This document shows, piece after piece, positions 31,221 to 40,778 of a stretch of 49,290 nucleotides of DNA. Source of the stretch: Stephanodiscus triporus. Lineage: Eukaryota; Bacillariophyta; Thalassiosirophyceae; Thalassiosirales; Thalassiosiraceae. Every line of letters starts with the position of its first letter. The first letter of the stretch is position 1. The notes below the pieces were generated by a model, which was not told the DNA's origin, ran no database searches, and worked only from the letters and a program-made list of their open reading frames with translations. The stretch covers positions 1 to 49,290 of the forward strand of contig JALLAZ010000172.1 of assembly GCA_036939755.1 (NCBI GenBank), written 5' to 3'. Position numbers and translations under genes: made by a program.

Positions 31221-33284
31221 ATGGCGTCCATTCTAGTCAGGAAAAATGCCATGCACGCTCATTTCGACTGCTTTAGTGGAGCCGCCGGCGACATGATGCT
31301 GGCAGCATGCCTTGATGCCGCAGATTCGCTTGCATATCCGTTGCAACAACTTGGGCAATCGCCGACTGCCGATGGCGGCCAAACGGGCACGAACTCGGAC
31401 GAGCTATTATCTCGATTGGTAAATGATTTGGAAAGTGGACTGCCAGAGCTAAAGGGGGAGTTTGATCTAACCGCGAAGCGCGTTTGGCGGGGCATGGGTA
31501 GGATCGCCGCAATGAAGGTGAACGTGCGCAGTGTTTATAACCATGAGGCTGCGCCAGTTCCCGGTGCCCCTAAAGTTCACAACACGCAACCACACGAACA
31601 TGGCCATCACCATCACGAACATGAACATTCGTCTGCTGTCGCCAAGGGATCGAAGGAAGACCCACAAGATAGCGGCGACGAGCACAATCATTCACATGAT
31701 CATTCGCATCATCACGGACATTCACGTAGCCATGATCATTCTCACAACCATTCACATGACCATAGCCACAGCCGCGCCCATAGCCATGATCATCAGTCAT
31801 CGGTAAGTGAATCTATGCGATACATGCAATCATTATAGTCTACTACAGATAAGAGTACTCCTATTTACGTCGTGTACGGTTCCGTATCAATCGACATCGT
31901 TTGATGGCGCAAAATAGGGAGGAAAGTTGAGAAACCTACCCCAGATCACTAAGATGTTGCAATCTGCCCCATCGCGTCACATTCCAAGTCGCGTTGCTTC
32001 TCTTGCTATCGAAGCTTTCACCGCCTTGGCACATGCCGAGATGCGCACCCACGGTGCCGATTCGATAGATCAGGTCCATTTCCACGAAGTGGGCGCTGTG
32101 GATTCTATCGTCGATACTGTGGGCACTTTGTTAGCATTGTATTACCTCGGTGTTAACCTCGGAGATGACGACGACGATGCTGCTGCTGCCGTGACCTGCT
32201 CGCCCTTGCCGCTTGGGGAAGGGACCGTGTGGACGGATCACGGGCTCCTGCCCGTCCCTGCGTTCGCGGCCATGCGTCTAATGATCGGGATGCCGACATG
32301 CCCGGGTCCGAAGGGTGTGACGGGAGAACTAGTCACGCCTACGGCAGTGGCTTTGCTGAGGGTTTTGGCCGGAGTCTCCTCTGGCTGCGACGGTAAGGAT
32401 CACGAACCCTACTGGCAGCCGACGGGGATGCCGGGACGTCCTCCGTCCATGATTCCCCGCGCCGTTGGAATAGGTGCAGGGAGTAAAGACTTCGAACGCC
32501 ATCCTAACGTTCTGAGACTAATTTTGGGCGACATCACGCAACAGACTCAATGCGGCAGTGATGCGTTTGACGTCGCCGGAGTTACTGGGGAAGGAAGTGA
32601 GTCATATGCCGACGTGAAGAAAGTGAGTAAAACCCTAGAGGGTAAGGAAAAATGCCGACCTGTTTAGATATGCGCATGTCATTGCCTACAAACGAATGCT
32701 CATTCTTTTCTGAAATCAAAACCCCAGTGCTCAAAAGTAAGCCAAACGAAAGAGCTATCACCATAGATAATGAACCGATTCCTCAGCTGTGGGACATGCA
32801 TACACTCACTCACATGCAAGCCAACATAGATGACGCCACGCCTGAGCTTCTGGCTCATGCGGTCAACCTGCTCTTAGATAATGGAGCGATTGACGTTTGG
32901 GTCCATCCAATTGTCATGAAAAAAGGACGCTCAGCAAACTCTCTGAATTGCATTTGTCGTTGCGACTCAGGAAGTACCATTGACGAAGAAAAACTTTTGG
33001 GTATCATTTTTCGCCATACCACCACCTTGGGAATCCGCATACAGCGAAATATATTGCGAGCTGCATTGAAGAGAAGATTCGTTGAAATCCAACTGCCATA
33101 TACAGATAACGTTAGGGATGGGAAAGTAAATGTCAAGATAAGCTCCTTGAATAATGGGGAGATCGTATCGATGAAAGCTGAGTTTGATCAATGCAAGCTG
33201 GTGTCCGAGGAAAGTGGTGTTCCGTTGAAGACTGTGTCTAGCACGGCCGAACGGTTGGCCTGGGATCTTCATATCACTCCCTAA
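31221..33284 (+). CDS. larC: LarC-like nickel-pincer cofactor biosynthesis protein
   Basis: Three exons: 31221-31802, 31918-32596 and 32728-33284. Introns are GTAAGT..TAG and GTGAGT..CCCCAG. The total is 605 aa. In bacteria LarC inserts nickel into the pincer nucleotide of lactate racemase. Motifs: the N-terminal HFDCFSGAAGDMMLAACLDA, the KRVWRGMGRIAAMKVNV strand, then a His-rich metal-binding-like loop at residues ~120-190 (HHHHEHEHS, DHSHHHGHSRSHDHSH). VHFHEVGAVDSIVDTVGT, GLLPVPAFAAMRLMIGMP and GVTGELVTPTAVALLRVL follow, and finally the C-terminal domain HMQANIDDATPELLAHAVN, HPIVMKKGRSANSL, FRHTTTLGIRIQR. Full length and intact. Exon 2 could instead start at 31927. The alternative GTGAGT donor at 32623 gives a poorer join. 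No LarA, LarB or LarE is in the window. Confidence 0.88.
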
Positions 33285-33416
33285 AAGAACTAAGAAGTAA
33301 AAAAGTAACTACAACTCTCTCTCATTGAGGGTCGTCACCCTTTCTAGCAGTCAAGAACGAAGGCTGCCTAATTAGAGTGTGGTAATTTGAGGTCAAACAT
33401 AGTACAGACTTTTCAT

Positions 33417-35048
33417 CTACAGTATAATATCAATCAAGGACTTGGCATTCAAATTGTCCCAGTCATGACAACGCCGAATTTTGCCAACAAGCCTGTCCAG
33501 TCTTTGCATAGCAATTCCGAGCACTTCTGGAGAGACAAATGCGTAACATATTCGAAACATCCCCGGCTTACGATCACGCTGTGCCTGGCCAGGAGTCAAG
33601 ATAATTTTCGCCGCGTCAATTAACAATGAAAAGAATCGGGCCTCTCCCTCTGCTGTTTGCTCAGGAAGTAGGGAAGAAAAGTCGGCAAAGATGAAAATAC
33701 CGGCCTTGGCCGGAATGTAAGGGATCACCATCTGGTCTAGGTGCGATGCACAGACCTCATAGTTGTATCGCGTTCTTTGGCACGTATGTTCTAGAAAACC
33801 ATAAATGAAGTTATCGTCCGTGAGTAAATCCTGGACGATAAGCTGCATTGGTTGAGACACGGTTGACAAGCTGTTGAGATTTGCAACGCACGACAGGAGC
33901 CGTTGATTTTTGGTGTAGAGAGTACCAATGCGGAAACCACTTGCACAGAAGTCTTTGCTTAATGCATACACATGATGCACCTTGGGGAAAGAATAAAAAT
34001 GGAAAGTGTGAGCGTTGTCTGTATTTAATCGTTGCATGACATTTGACAGATATGAATTGAATCCGTTATCCCTTACGTCGTTGCGAAGGTCGCCATTTAA
34101 TGTTTTGAGAACTGATTCAAATCCGGACTCCCGGACCGACAATGCGTAAATCTCATCAACTATTGTGTGAATCTTCCTATTTCTTGCCCAATCAATCGAC
34201 GATCTAACGAACTCAGGAGGGTAGATAGTTCCCAATGGGTTGTTAGGGTTGGTCAAAAGTAGTACTCGGACTCGTAACCCCTTCGCTTCGGCCGAGGCGG
34301 CGACATTTTCTAATTCATCGGGAGTGGGACCAACGGATGGATTAGGCGAGTGAACTGGAACAACTGTGCTTTTTGCAAGGATCGTTAAATCGAAAGTAAA
34401 CGCGGCATAATACTGCAAGAGAACAACCATTGCGAATTGAGCAAACGATGATGACGACATGGAGTGTTTGGAACCGCACATCATCTCACTCACGGGTGCG
34501 GGAATGAGCACGGCATCTCCTTCATCCATTAACGAGAGGGCCAAATGAGACACGAGCGCCCCGGCCCCGGCTCCGAAGGCCACATGCTCTGGTCGCACGT
34601 GATCCAATGCCTCCGTGACGTTCATGTCCGTCAGTTCTGGGTGCATGAAGTGTTTCGCCAAGAAGTACGCCACGGCCTCCCTCGGCCCGGGTAGGCCCAG
34701 CGTATTGCTATAACAGTAGGCGGCGGCGTCCGAGAATGCCCTCGACGAGGTCTCGTACTGCATGAGACGGGACCCGATGAGCTCTATGGCCAGCTTGTTC
34801 TCCGCAACGCACAGAGTTATGTGCCCCCTCGGATTGGTGTAGGGATGATAAGGATCCTGGAGGGACTTCATGAGGTCGGGCATGTACGAGAAGACGGGCA
34901 GCAGCATGGACTCTCCCCTCGCACTTATCTCGCCCCAGTCGGCCCGTTGCTTACTCTTCCTGCGTCGGATCCATTTTTCGCGTCCAATGCAGGCCAATGC
35001 CACCACGCAAAAACCGGCGATGCCGGAGCAATTGTGATCTGACAACAT
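33417..35048 (-). CDS. PLP-dependent class I/II aminotransferase, ACC-synthase-like
   Basis: Fold type I PLP enzyme. Motifs: CVAENKLAIELIG, YSNTLGLPGPREAVAYFLAK, VAFGAGAGALVSHLALSL, TNPNNPLGTIYPPEFV, HTIVDEIYALSV (Asp/Tyr cofactor contacts), the Schiff-base Lys in HVYALSKDFCASGFRIGTLY, and the substrate Arg in GMFRICYAF. This order matches ACC synthase and alanine-type aminotransferases; the substrate is not determined. The open frame is continuous, but an 81-nt segment (34493-34413) starts GTGAGTGAG, ends CTCTTGCAG and interrupts a conserved stretch: VLIPAP should run directly to YYAAFTFDL. It is therefore probably an in-frame intron, giving 516 aa. Exons are 35048-34494 and 34412-33417. The N-terminus has a short hydrophobic stretch (GIAGFCVVALACIG) that may anchor or target the protein. 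Confidence 0.85.
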   Translation of the reverse strand: MLSDHNCSGIAGFCVVALACIGREKWIRRRKSKQRADWGEISARGESMLLPVFSYMPDLMKSLQDPYHPYTNPRGHITLCVAENKLAIELIGSRLMQYETSSRAFSDAAAYCYSNTLGLPGPREAVAYFLAKHFMHPELTDMNVTEALDHVRPEHVAFGAGAGALVSHLALSLMDEGDAVLIPAPVSEMMCGSKHSMSSSSFAQFAMVVLLQYYAAFTFDLTILAKSTVVPVHSPNPSVGPTPDELENVAASAEAKGLRVRVLLLTNPNNPLGTIYPPEFVRSSIDWARNRKIHTIVDEIYALSVRESGFESVLKTLNGDLRNDVRDNGFNSYLSNVMQRLNTDNAHTFHFYSFPKVHHVYALSKDFCASGFRIGTLYTKNQRLLSCVANLNSLSTVSQPMQLIVQDLLTDDNFIYGFLEHTCQRTRYNYEVCASHLDQMVIPYIPAKAGIFIFADFSSLLPEQTAEGEARFFSLLIDAAKIILTPGQAQRDRKPGMFRICYAFVSPEVLGIAMQRLDRLVGKIRRCHDWDNLNAKSLIDIIL

Positions 35049-35279
35049 CACGGAGGCGGGCGGGTGAATCCGGCGGAAGGGGTGGTAGGCTTACACCTTA
35101 AAGAAAGACGACGAGGTCTGCTCCTGCCCAGCCTGGTGCGGTGGCGGTGGGCGGCTAGCGTCCCGTCGGTCGGAGGATGGGGCCTTTCCGCCCTCCTCCC
35201 ACGGACAGCGAGTTTAGGTAGGTTTTCATTCGTTCCCGCCTTTTTGGCCCACAGTATCCTTTCCCAACTCGTTCACGGG

Positions 35280-36545
35280 ATGGAGAGGGGGTGGGGATGC
35301 GGCATGACTCAGACGGCGATGGCAATCCCAATGGTCCTCCTTATCTATTGTTCGCTCCCGGTCGCATTTGCGTTTTCGCGGACTATTAGCACGCAGCGCT
35401 GCCACTATGAATCGAGAAGTCTTCGGCCCGCGTCGTTGGACGATGGCGCCGACCATCGCGCGGGACAACAACTCAAGACGAGGCGGCATGCAATACAGCG
35501 AATAGTCGCGGTTGGTGCGTTCGCGCCTTTGTTCGTCCCCACGACCGCGGCGACCGCGGTCATGACGGACGAGACTGCATCCTTCGCGAGCGCATTCACG
35601 GATTCCACCTACAGGCAAAACTCCCCGCCTCCTGCATCGCTCGCGTCGTCTCAGGGCGGGATAACCGCGCCGCCGCTCTCGGACGAGATCGCCTTCGCCA
35701 TCGGCAAATCGGACCTCCAGAATATGCGGGGCGGCCTGGGCCTCGAACTGGGAGAGGCATCCTTCCGGACAAATTTCCGCGTCGTCGTTAGGTCCGTCGC
35801 GCCCAACTCCCTCGCGGAATCGCTCGGGATACGGCCGGGATGGGTGGTCGTGTCTGTGAACGGCGCCGACGGCGAGCGAACGAACGCGAGCGGCGTGGCC
35901 ATATACTTCAATCGTGCGGTCGAGGCCGCGCTCGCGGCCAGGGACGGATCGGCCGAGGCCGTCCTGACGCTGACCTTCCGCGACCCTGCCAAATTCAGGA
36001 GCGAGTTGGAAAGCTTCCCGATCGACGGCGGGGAGGGGGGGGGCACCGGCGCGACCGCAGCGACGAGGGTGGCACCGGCGGGCGACATCACGCAGCGCGA
36101 CGGCAACGGCTCCCCGAAGCCGGGCGCCTACGTCTCCGAGCAGTCGGATCAAGTCGTCACCGTATCGCAGCTCATACCGCCAAAACTCTGTCGACGCCGC
36201 GCGACTACGGACGACCTCCTCGAGATCAGCTACCTCGGACAGGTGTTGGAGACGGGAGCGATCTTCGACGGTAGCGCGGTGAAGATCAACGGTGAGGCCA
36301 TCCCTGGCAGGGGCAACGACATATCAGTCTTCTTCGTGCTGGGGAAGCAGCCCTTCGGCCAGTTCCCCCCGGGATGGGACGTAGGCCTGGAGGGGATGTG
36401 CGTCGGCGAGAGGAGGCGGCTGATCATCCCCCCGGTGCTGGCGTACGGTTCGACGGGAGTTCCGAGGAGGGGCATACCTCCGAATGCTTCGCTCCAGTAT
36501 GACGTGACGCTGGTGTCCTTGAATGGTCTGGCGACTCCTCAATGA
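35280..36545 (+). CDS. Thylakoid-lumen-type PDZ-FKBP peptidyl-prolyl isomerase
   Basis: 421 residues from the ATG at 35280, single exon. Targeting reads in layers. There is a signal peptide (AMAIPMVLLIYCSLPVAFAF) with an AFAF-S cleavage site like the diatom ASAF motif. A Ser/Arg-rich transit stretch follows, then a twin-Arg segment (TRRHAIQRIVAVGAFAPLFV) ending ATA, typical of lumen import. The mature part has a PDZ-like domain (about 140-235: GLELGEASF, VVVRSVAPNSLAESLGIRPG, VVVSVNGADG). A C-terminal FKBP domain follows (LLEISYLGQVLETGAIFDGS, QFPPGWDVGLEGMCVGERRR, IPPVLAYGSTGVPRRGIPPN, LQYDVTLVSL). FKBPs catalyse prolyl cis-trans isomerisation, and the lumen location is inferred. The upstream frame is open to 35064 but has no ATG. 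Divergent from the aminotransferase gene, with 231 bases between starts. Confidence 0.88.
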   Translation: MERGWGCGMTQTAMAIPMVLLIYCSLPVAFAFSRTISTQRCHYESRSLRPASLDDGADHRAGQQLKTRRHAIQRIVAVGAFAPLFVPTTAATAVMTDETASFASAFTDSTYRQNSPPPASLASSQGGITAPPLSDEIAFAIGKSDLQNMRGGLGLELGEASFRTNFRVVVRSVAPNSLAESLGIRPGWVVVSVNGADGERTNASGVAIYFNRAVEAALAARDGSAEAVLTLTFRDPAKFRSELESFPIDGGEGGGTGATAATRVAPAGDITQRDGNGSPKPGAYVSEQSDQVVTVSQLIPPKLCRRRATTDDLLEISYLGQVLETGAIFDGSAVKINGEAIPGRGNDISVFFVLGKQPFGQFPPGWDVGLEGMCVGERRRLIIPPVLAYGSTGVPRRGIPPNASLQYDVTLVSLNGLATPQ

Positions 36546-36960
36546 ATGCCTTAGATAGTGAATTCTTCACTACCATTGGAACCTCTTGATTACCACGCAA
36601 AGCAAAAAGAACTTCTATTATTATTGCATTGTTTGGCGAGGAGTGAAACGGGAAGTTTTTTTTATGACGGATCAGACCATACATAACATATCTAGAATAA
36701 GCGATGCAAAACCTTCTCTTACCTGCCTATTCTGGCACTGTGAACTTACCCCATTCTATATTTTACAAGTCAATATTGCCGTTGTTATCAGATTTTGTCT
36801 ATCATTTACGAGTCATCCGACTCACTCATATCCATACAGGGGCAGTGTCAGTGAAGAAAGGAAAGTGCATCCGCGCCGGACAGTTAGCGGGGACTTATGT
36901 TGAGTACATCAATATGTTAATCATTATTGCCGCGCTATTGGCTTTCATCGAAGAAGTGTG
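36546..36960. other. Convergent intergenic stretch
   Basis: Between the 3' ends of the FKBP gene and the queuine transferase gene. The plus-strand ORFs (36586-36903, 36704-37024) have no motif, and the longer run on the opposite strand to the transferase. AT-rich with no evident repeats or signals. Confidence 0.4.
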
Positions 36961-38680
36961 TCATGCATCCAGTATTATTCCCGCAGAATTCAATGCATCC
37001 TTCACCCACGACGGCACGTCTTGACCTCCGTTGTCTTTCCCTCGATATTGTTCCCGTATGAACGACTTCGCGAAGTCGCCGTATGCATCCTCTTTGATGG
37101 CAGCCCTCATTCTTCTGTTCAACGACATCATGTAAGCGAGATTGTGATGCGTCACCAAGGAAACGGCCAACGGATTGTCGTTCTTAAGCATCGCGTGCAA
37201 CCTCGCTCTCGTGTATCCGCCTCCATCCCCGTTGCCGTCATAGCAAGCCGCGCATTTGCACCCATCCATTATCACTCTGTAATCTTCCGCACAATCGTGT
37301 CCCTTCAATCGCAGGGTTCCCGGGGCCTCGCCCTCCACCAGGGCCACTCCAAACCTTGCCGTCCTCGTGGGGTAAACGCAATCGTACATGTCGACCCCCA
37401 ACGCCGTGCAAACGACCAAATCCAGGGGGTATCCCACACCCATCAAGTATCTGGGTTTCTTATCAGGCAGCGCCCGGCAGCAGTGATCGACCACCTTCCA
37501 AAAGTCGTCCTTCGACTCCCCTCCCGCCAAACCGCCAATGGCGTATCCCGGGGCCTTGTCGTCCCGCAGCCGAAACCCCGCGAGGCAAATATCGCGTAGA
37601 CCTCCGGGACTCGTATCAAGGCCACCTTGCACTATCGGGAACAAGTTCTGATCGTTCGGACGTCGATGGGCGTAAAAACACCTGTCCAGCCAACGCAGCT
37701 AAACAAATGTATGCCTGTCAGAAGAAAAAAAGAAAAGAAAAAAGGCAAAACCACATAAACAGCAACCAACTTACTGTGCGATAGGTTGCAATTCGAAAGC
37801 GCGTAGGATCATCCGCGACGGAGGACACGACATCGTCAAGGGCCATCATGATGTCGGATCCGATGTTGTTCTGGTGATGTATGCTATCTTCGGGACGGAG
37901 GAGCATTCGTCGGGATTTCGACGTTTCGACGCGGCTCGACGAACAATGATGCCTCTTCCTGCCCGTTTCGTCGTCCCGATCTCGTCCGTCGCCTTCATCG
38001 TCGGCAACACCACCATCGTCGTCGTCGTCGTCGTCGTCGTCGCCGGCGGCGTCGTCGTCGTCGTCCCCGAAGGGATTCTCGAACGTCACGCCCTCCTCCG
38101 TGATTTCCGCCAACTTCAGCAACGAAACCATTTGGAATCCCCCGCTGTCCGTTAGGATGTTCCTATCCCATCCCATGAATTCGTGCAATCCGCCACAGCC
38201 GCCATCATTCCCGGCGCGGTGGTCCCGTATCAGCTCCGTTCCCGGCTGCAGGGCGAGGTGGTAGGTATTCGCGAGTATGATCCGATTGTCCAACGCCTCG
38301 CATCGCGCGACGTCCGTGGTGGTCAACCCCTTCAACGTTCCCTTCGTGCCGACCGGCATGAACACGGGCGTGGAGACGGGACCGTGACGGAGGTGCACCG
38401 TCGCATATCGCGCCCTGCCGGAAATCGCGTGGACGTGAAAATCGATGGCGGGATGCGGAGGTCGGAACGTCGGCGGTGCGTCCTCGGGGATCAGCGGAAG
38501 GGCGTCGTCGCAGTCGTCGTCATCCCCCGACGAGGGCGGATACGGACGATGCTTTCCCCACGATATGGGTTTGGTCCAGTCGACACTTGCCAGTTCGTCG
38601 GGAAGTTTGGTGAAGTCTTCTTCCTTCGCGATGTAGTCCGCATTCGTGGCCGGCGGGCACGATGCCGACGATGACATCAT
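36961..38680 (-). CDS. QTRT1: Queuine tRNA-ribosyltransferase catalytic subunit
   Basis: Swaps guanine-34 for queuine in tRNAs with GUN anticodons. Two exons, 38680-37775 and 37698-36961 (GTAAGT..TTTAG), total 547 aa. Motifs: [35 protein letters not shown], the catalytic [50 protein letters not shown] across the intron, [33 protein letters not shown] and the nucleophile region [17 protein letters not shown]. The zinc ligands are CKCAACYDG plus the His in VTHHNLAYM. Unusual is an insertion of about 60 residues (poly-Asp, Arg/Lys-rich and Ser stretches) between TFENPFG and RMLLRPED, in the segment that normally reads ..G..FRSH.DG. Encoded by (GTC)n repeats, it probably loops out. Length otherwise fits the eukaryotic enzyme. 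Confidence 0.93.
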
Positions 38681-38855
38681 TGCCGGCAGAGGTTGGGCAA
38701 AGCATAAGCTCTCTCACACACACACGCCCGCTGTTCGTATGTAGAGGGGGCCTGCCCTCCATTTTATGGTTGTCGTTGTTGTCATTCCCGCCATATATGT
38801 TTGAAGGAATCAGGATCACGCTTTCACACAACACTCCACCCCCCTTTGTACAAAA

Positions 38856-39071
38856 ATGAACACGAAGTCCGAAGGAGAGGAAGACGCGAAGGACGAGGTC
38901 ACGACCGAGATCAACCTCCTCCTCGACCACGACGGACGCACGACCTACGATCCGGCCCTCCTAGTAGAGGCCGTGGCGCGCGAGACCGCGACGACGACGA
39001 CGACGGCGAACGACAATAATCCGAATAAAAGGGCCAGATCGGATCCTGGACGAGGCGACGCGATTTCGCCA

Positions 39072-39105
<34 letters not shown>

Positions 39106-40502
39106 GGTTGGATTATTCCAGCAAGACCGCTCTCACGAATCTCGTCTCCGTCGCGTCTTCTTCTTCCTATCCCCCGTCCCCGTCGTCGTCGTCGTCGTCG
39201 TCGTCGTCGCGCGACCGCCCGTCGTCGACGACGACGACGACGACGATGAAGAAGGGAGCGTACGACGAATTGCTATTCGACTGCGAGGTCGCCGACGTCG
39301 GCATGATGCCGCGCACGTTTTGGATCTCCGCGTCCGATCCGCCGCGATGCTTCCTCGAGAAATTGGCCTCGGAGGTATTCCGTCGTCACGTTCCCCCCCC
39401 CACTGGCGGCGGCGGAAGGGGGGGGGGGGGGGGGGGGGATCAGTGGAACGATATCCCGGACTCGTCGCCGTCGCCGTCGCCGTCGTCGTCGCCGCCGGGC
39501 ACGGGAAGGTACTCGATGCTCTCCTCCCCCCGCCCCGGTGACGACGACGACTACGACGACGGCGACGGCGACGAGTCCGGGATATCGTTCCACTGGGACA
39601 AGGACGAGGACCTGTGGAAGATGTGCGGCGGGTCGATGTACGTACACCCGCACCTATCCACCGTGACCTACCTCACCGACCTCGGGGCGCCGACGATGGT
39701 CCTGTCGAAGAGGATCGAGGCGGCGACGGGTCGGTACGTGAGCGAAGAAATCGACGACGACTTCGACGGCGACGGGGACGACGGGAGCGGCGACGCGTCA
39801 TCGACCGCGGCGGGGGGGGTGGTGGAGGGATACGTATCGTGGCCGAGGCGGGGGAAGCACCTTAGCTTCGACGGGAGGATGCTACACGCCGCGCCGTCGG
39901 ACCTGATGAGGGAGGGGTCGTTCGAACGACAGTGCTCCCCTCCTCCTCGCGATGTCGTCGACGTGACGATGGACGACGAATGCTCCGACGCCGGCGAGGA
40001 CGTGGACGAGGGAGGTGGCAAAAAAGGGGAAAAAATCCTCGCCAGAAGACGAAGGAGGGTCACCTTCCTCGTCAATATATGGTTGAATTACAGGCCGTAC
40101 GGCACGTATCCGTTCCCGGATTGCATGGTGGGAAATCTCAGCGGGTGCGATCTGTTCGGCGACGATTTCGTCCTGTTCGAGGACGGAGGGAGCGCCGTCG
40201 ATGTCGCCGCCCACGATGGCTCTCCGACGGAGACGACGAAGGTGACGATTCGCGGCGGCAAGGCATCGGCGGCGGTTGTGAGGACCCCGTCCGCCGACGT
40301 CGACGACAGGATCAGCCGGAAAGTCGATCCTCACGATGACGGGATCCAGCTGACTAAGATGGTATGGTCGTTGGGCGGGAAGGAGGATGGGTCGATCGAG
40401 GCACTCATTCCGTTAGAGCTGATACGTGTCAAGGGAGAGACGGGATCTAATGTTGCGATAACTTGGATCGATGGATTAGTTCTTGGTGGTGTTGGCGCTT
40501 GA
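38856..40502 (+). CDS. Probable 2-oxoglutarate/Fe(II) oxygenase-like protein
   Basis: 548 residues, single exon, start ATG at 38856. The double-stranded beta-helix signature is visible. HWD at residues 246-248 (SFHWDKDEDLW) supplies the first His and Asp ligands, VHPHLSTVTYLTDLG forms the next strands, and RMLHAAPSDL provides the distal His (about 344). RRRVTFLVNIWLNYRPYG supplies the likely 2OG-binding Arg and last strands. These fit 2OG-Fe(II) dioxygenases of unknown specificity. Long low-complexity inserts lie between core strands: Ser runs at 68-130, Gly and Ser/Pro at 185-220, acidic at 225-242 and 300-330. A run of 21 G (39418-39438) sits in frame. The surviving motif order argues for a functional protein. 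The substrate is not predictable. Confidence 0.6.
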
Positions 40503-40778
40503 TACCTCGAAACATTCTGGAAAAAGTTAAGGTCAGATTTAACGCTCACGATGGGATCACCTTATGGCATTAAGTGGTAAATGTGTTGCTTCGGAAAAAA
40601 CAAAAACAAATCAATCTCCAAGCGCTACGAATAGGTACGTCCATTGGACCTTGACCGCACAAAAACCTAATTGATTCACTGTTCACAACTCTATTATAGC
40701 CTCAACATTATACTTTACTAAGTGAGTGATGGCATCGGGTGCACCGCAGACTGGCGATTTTCCATCGTCGTGGATCCC
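40503..40778. other. Convergent intergenic region
   Basis: Separates the oxygenase-like gene from the 3' end of the HECT-like gene. AT-rich, no ORF or repeat of note. Confidence 0.4.
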
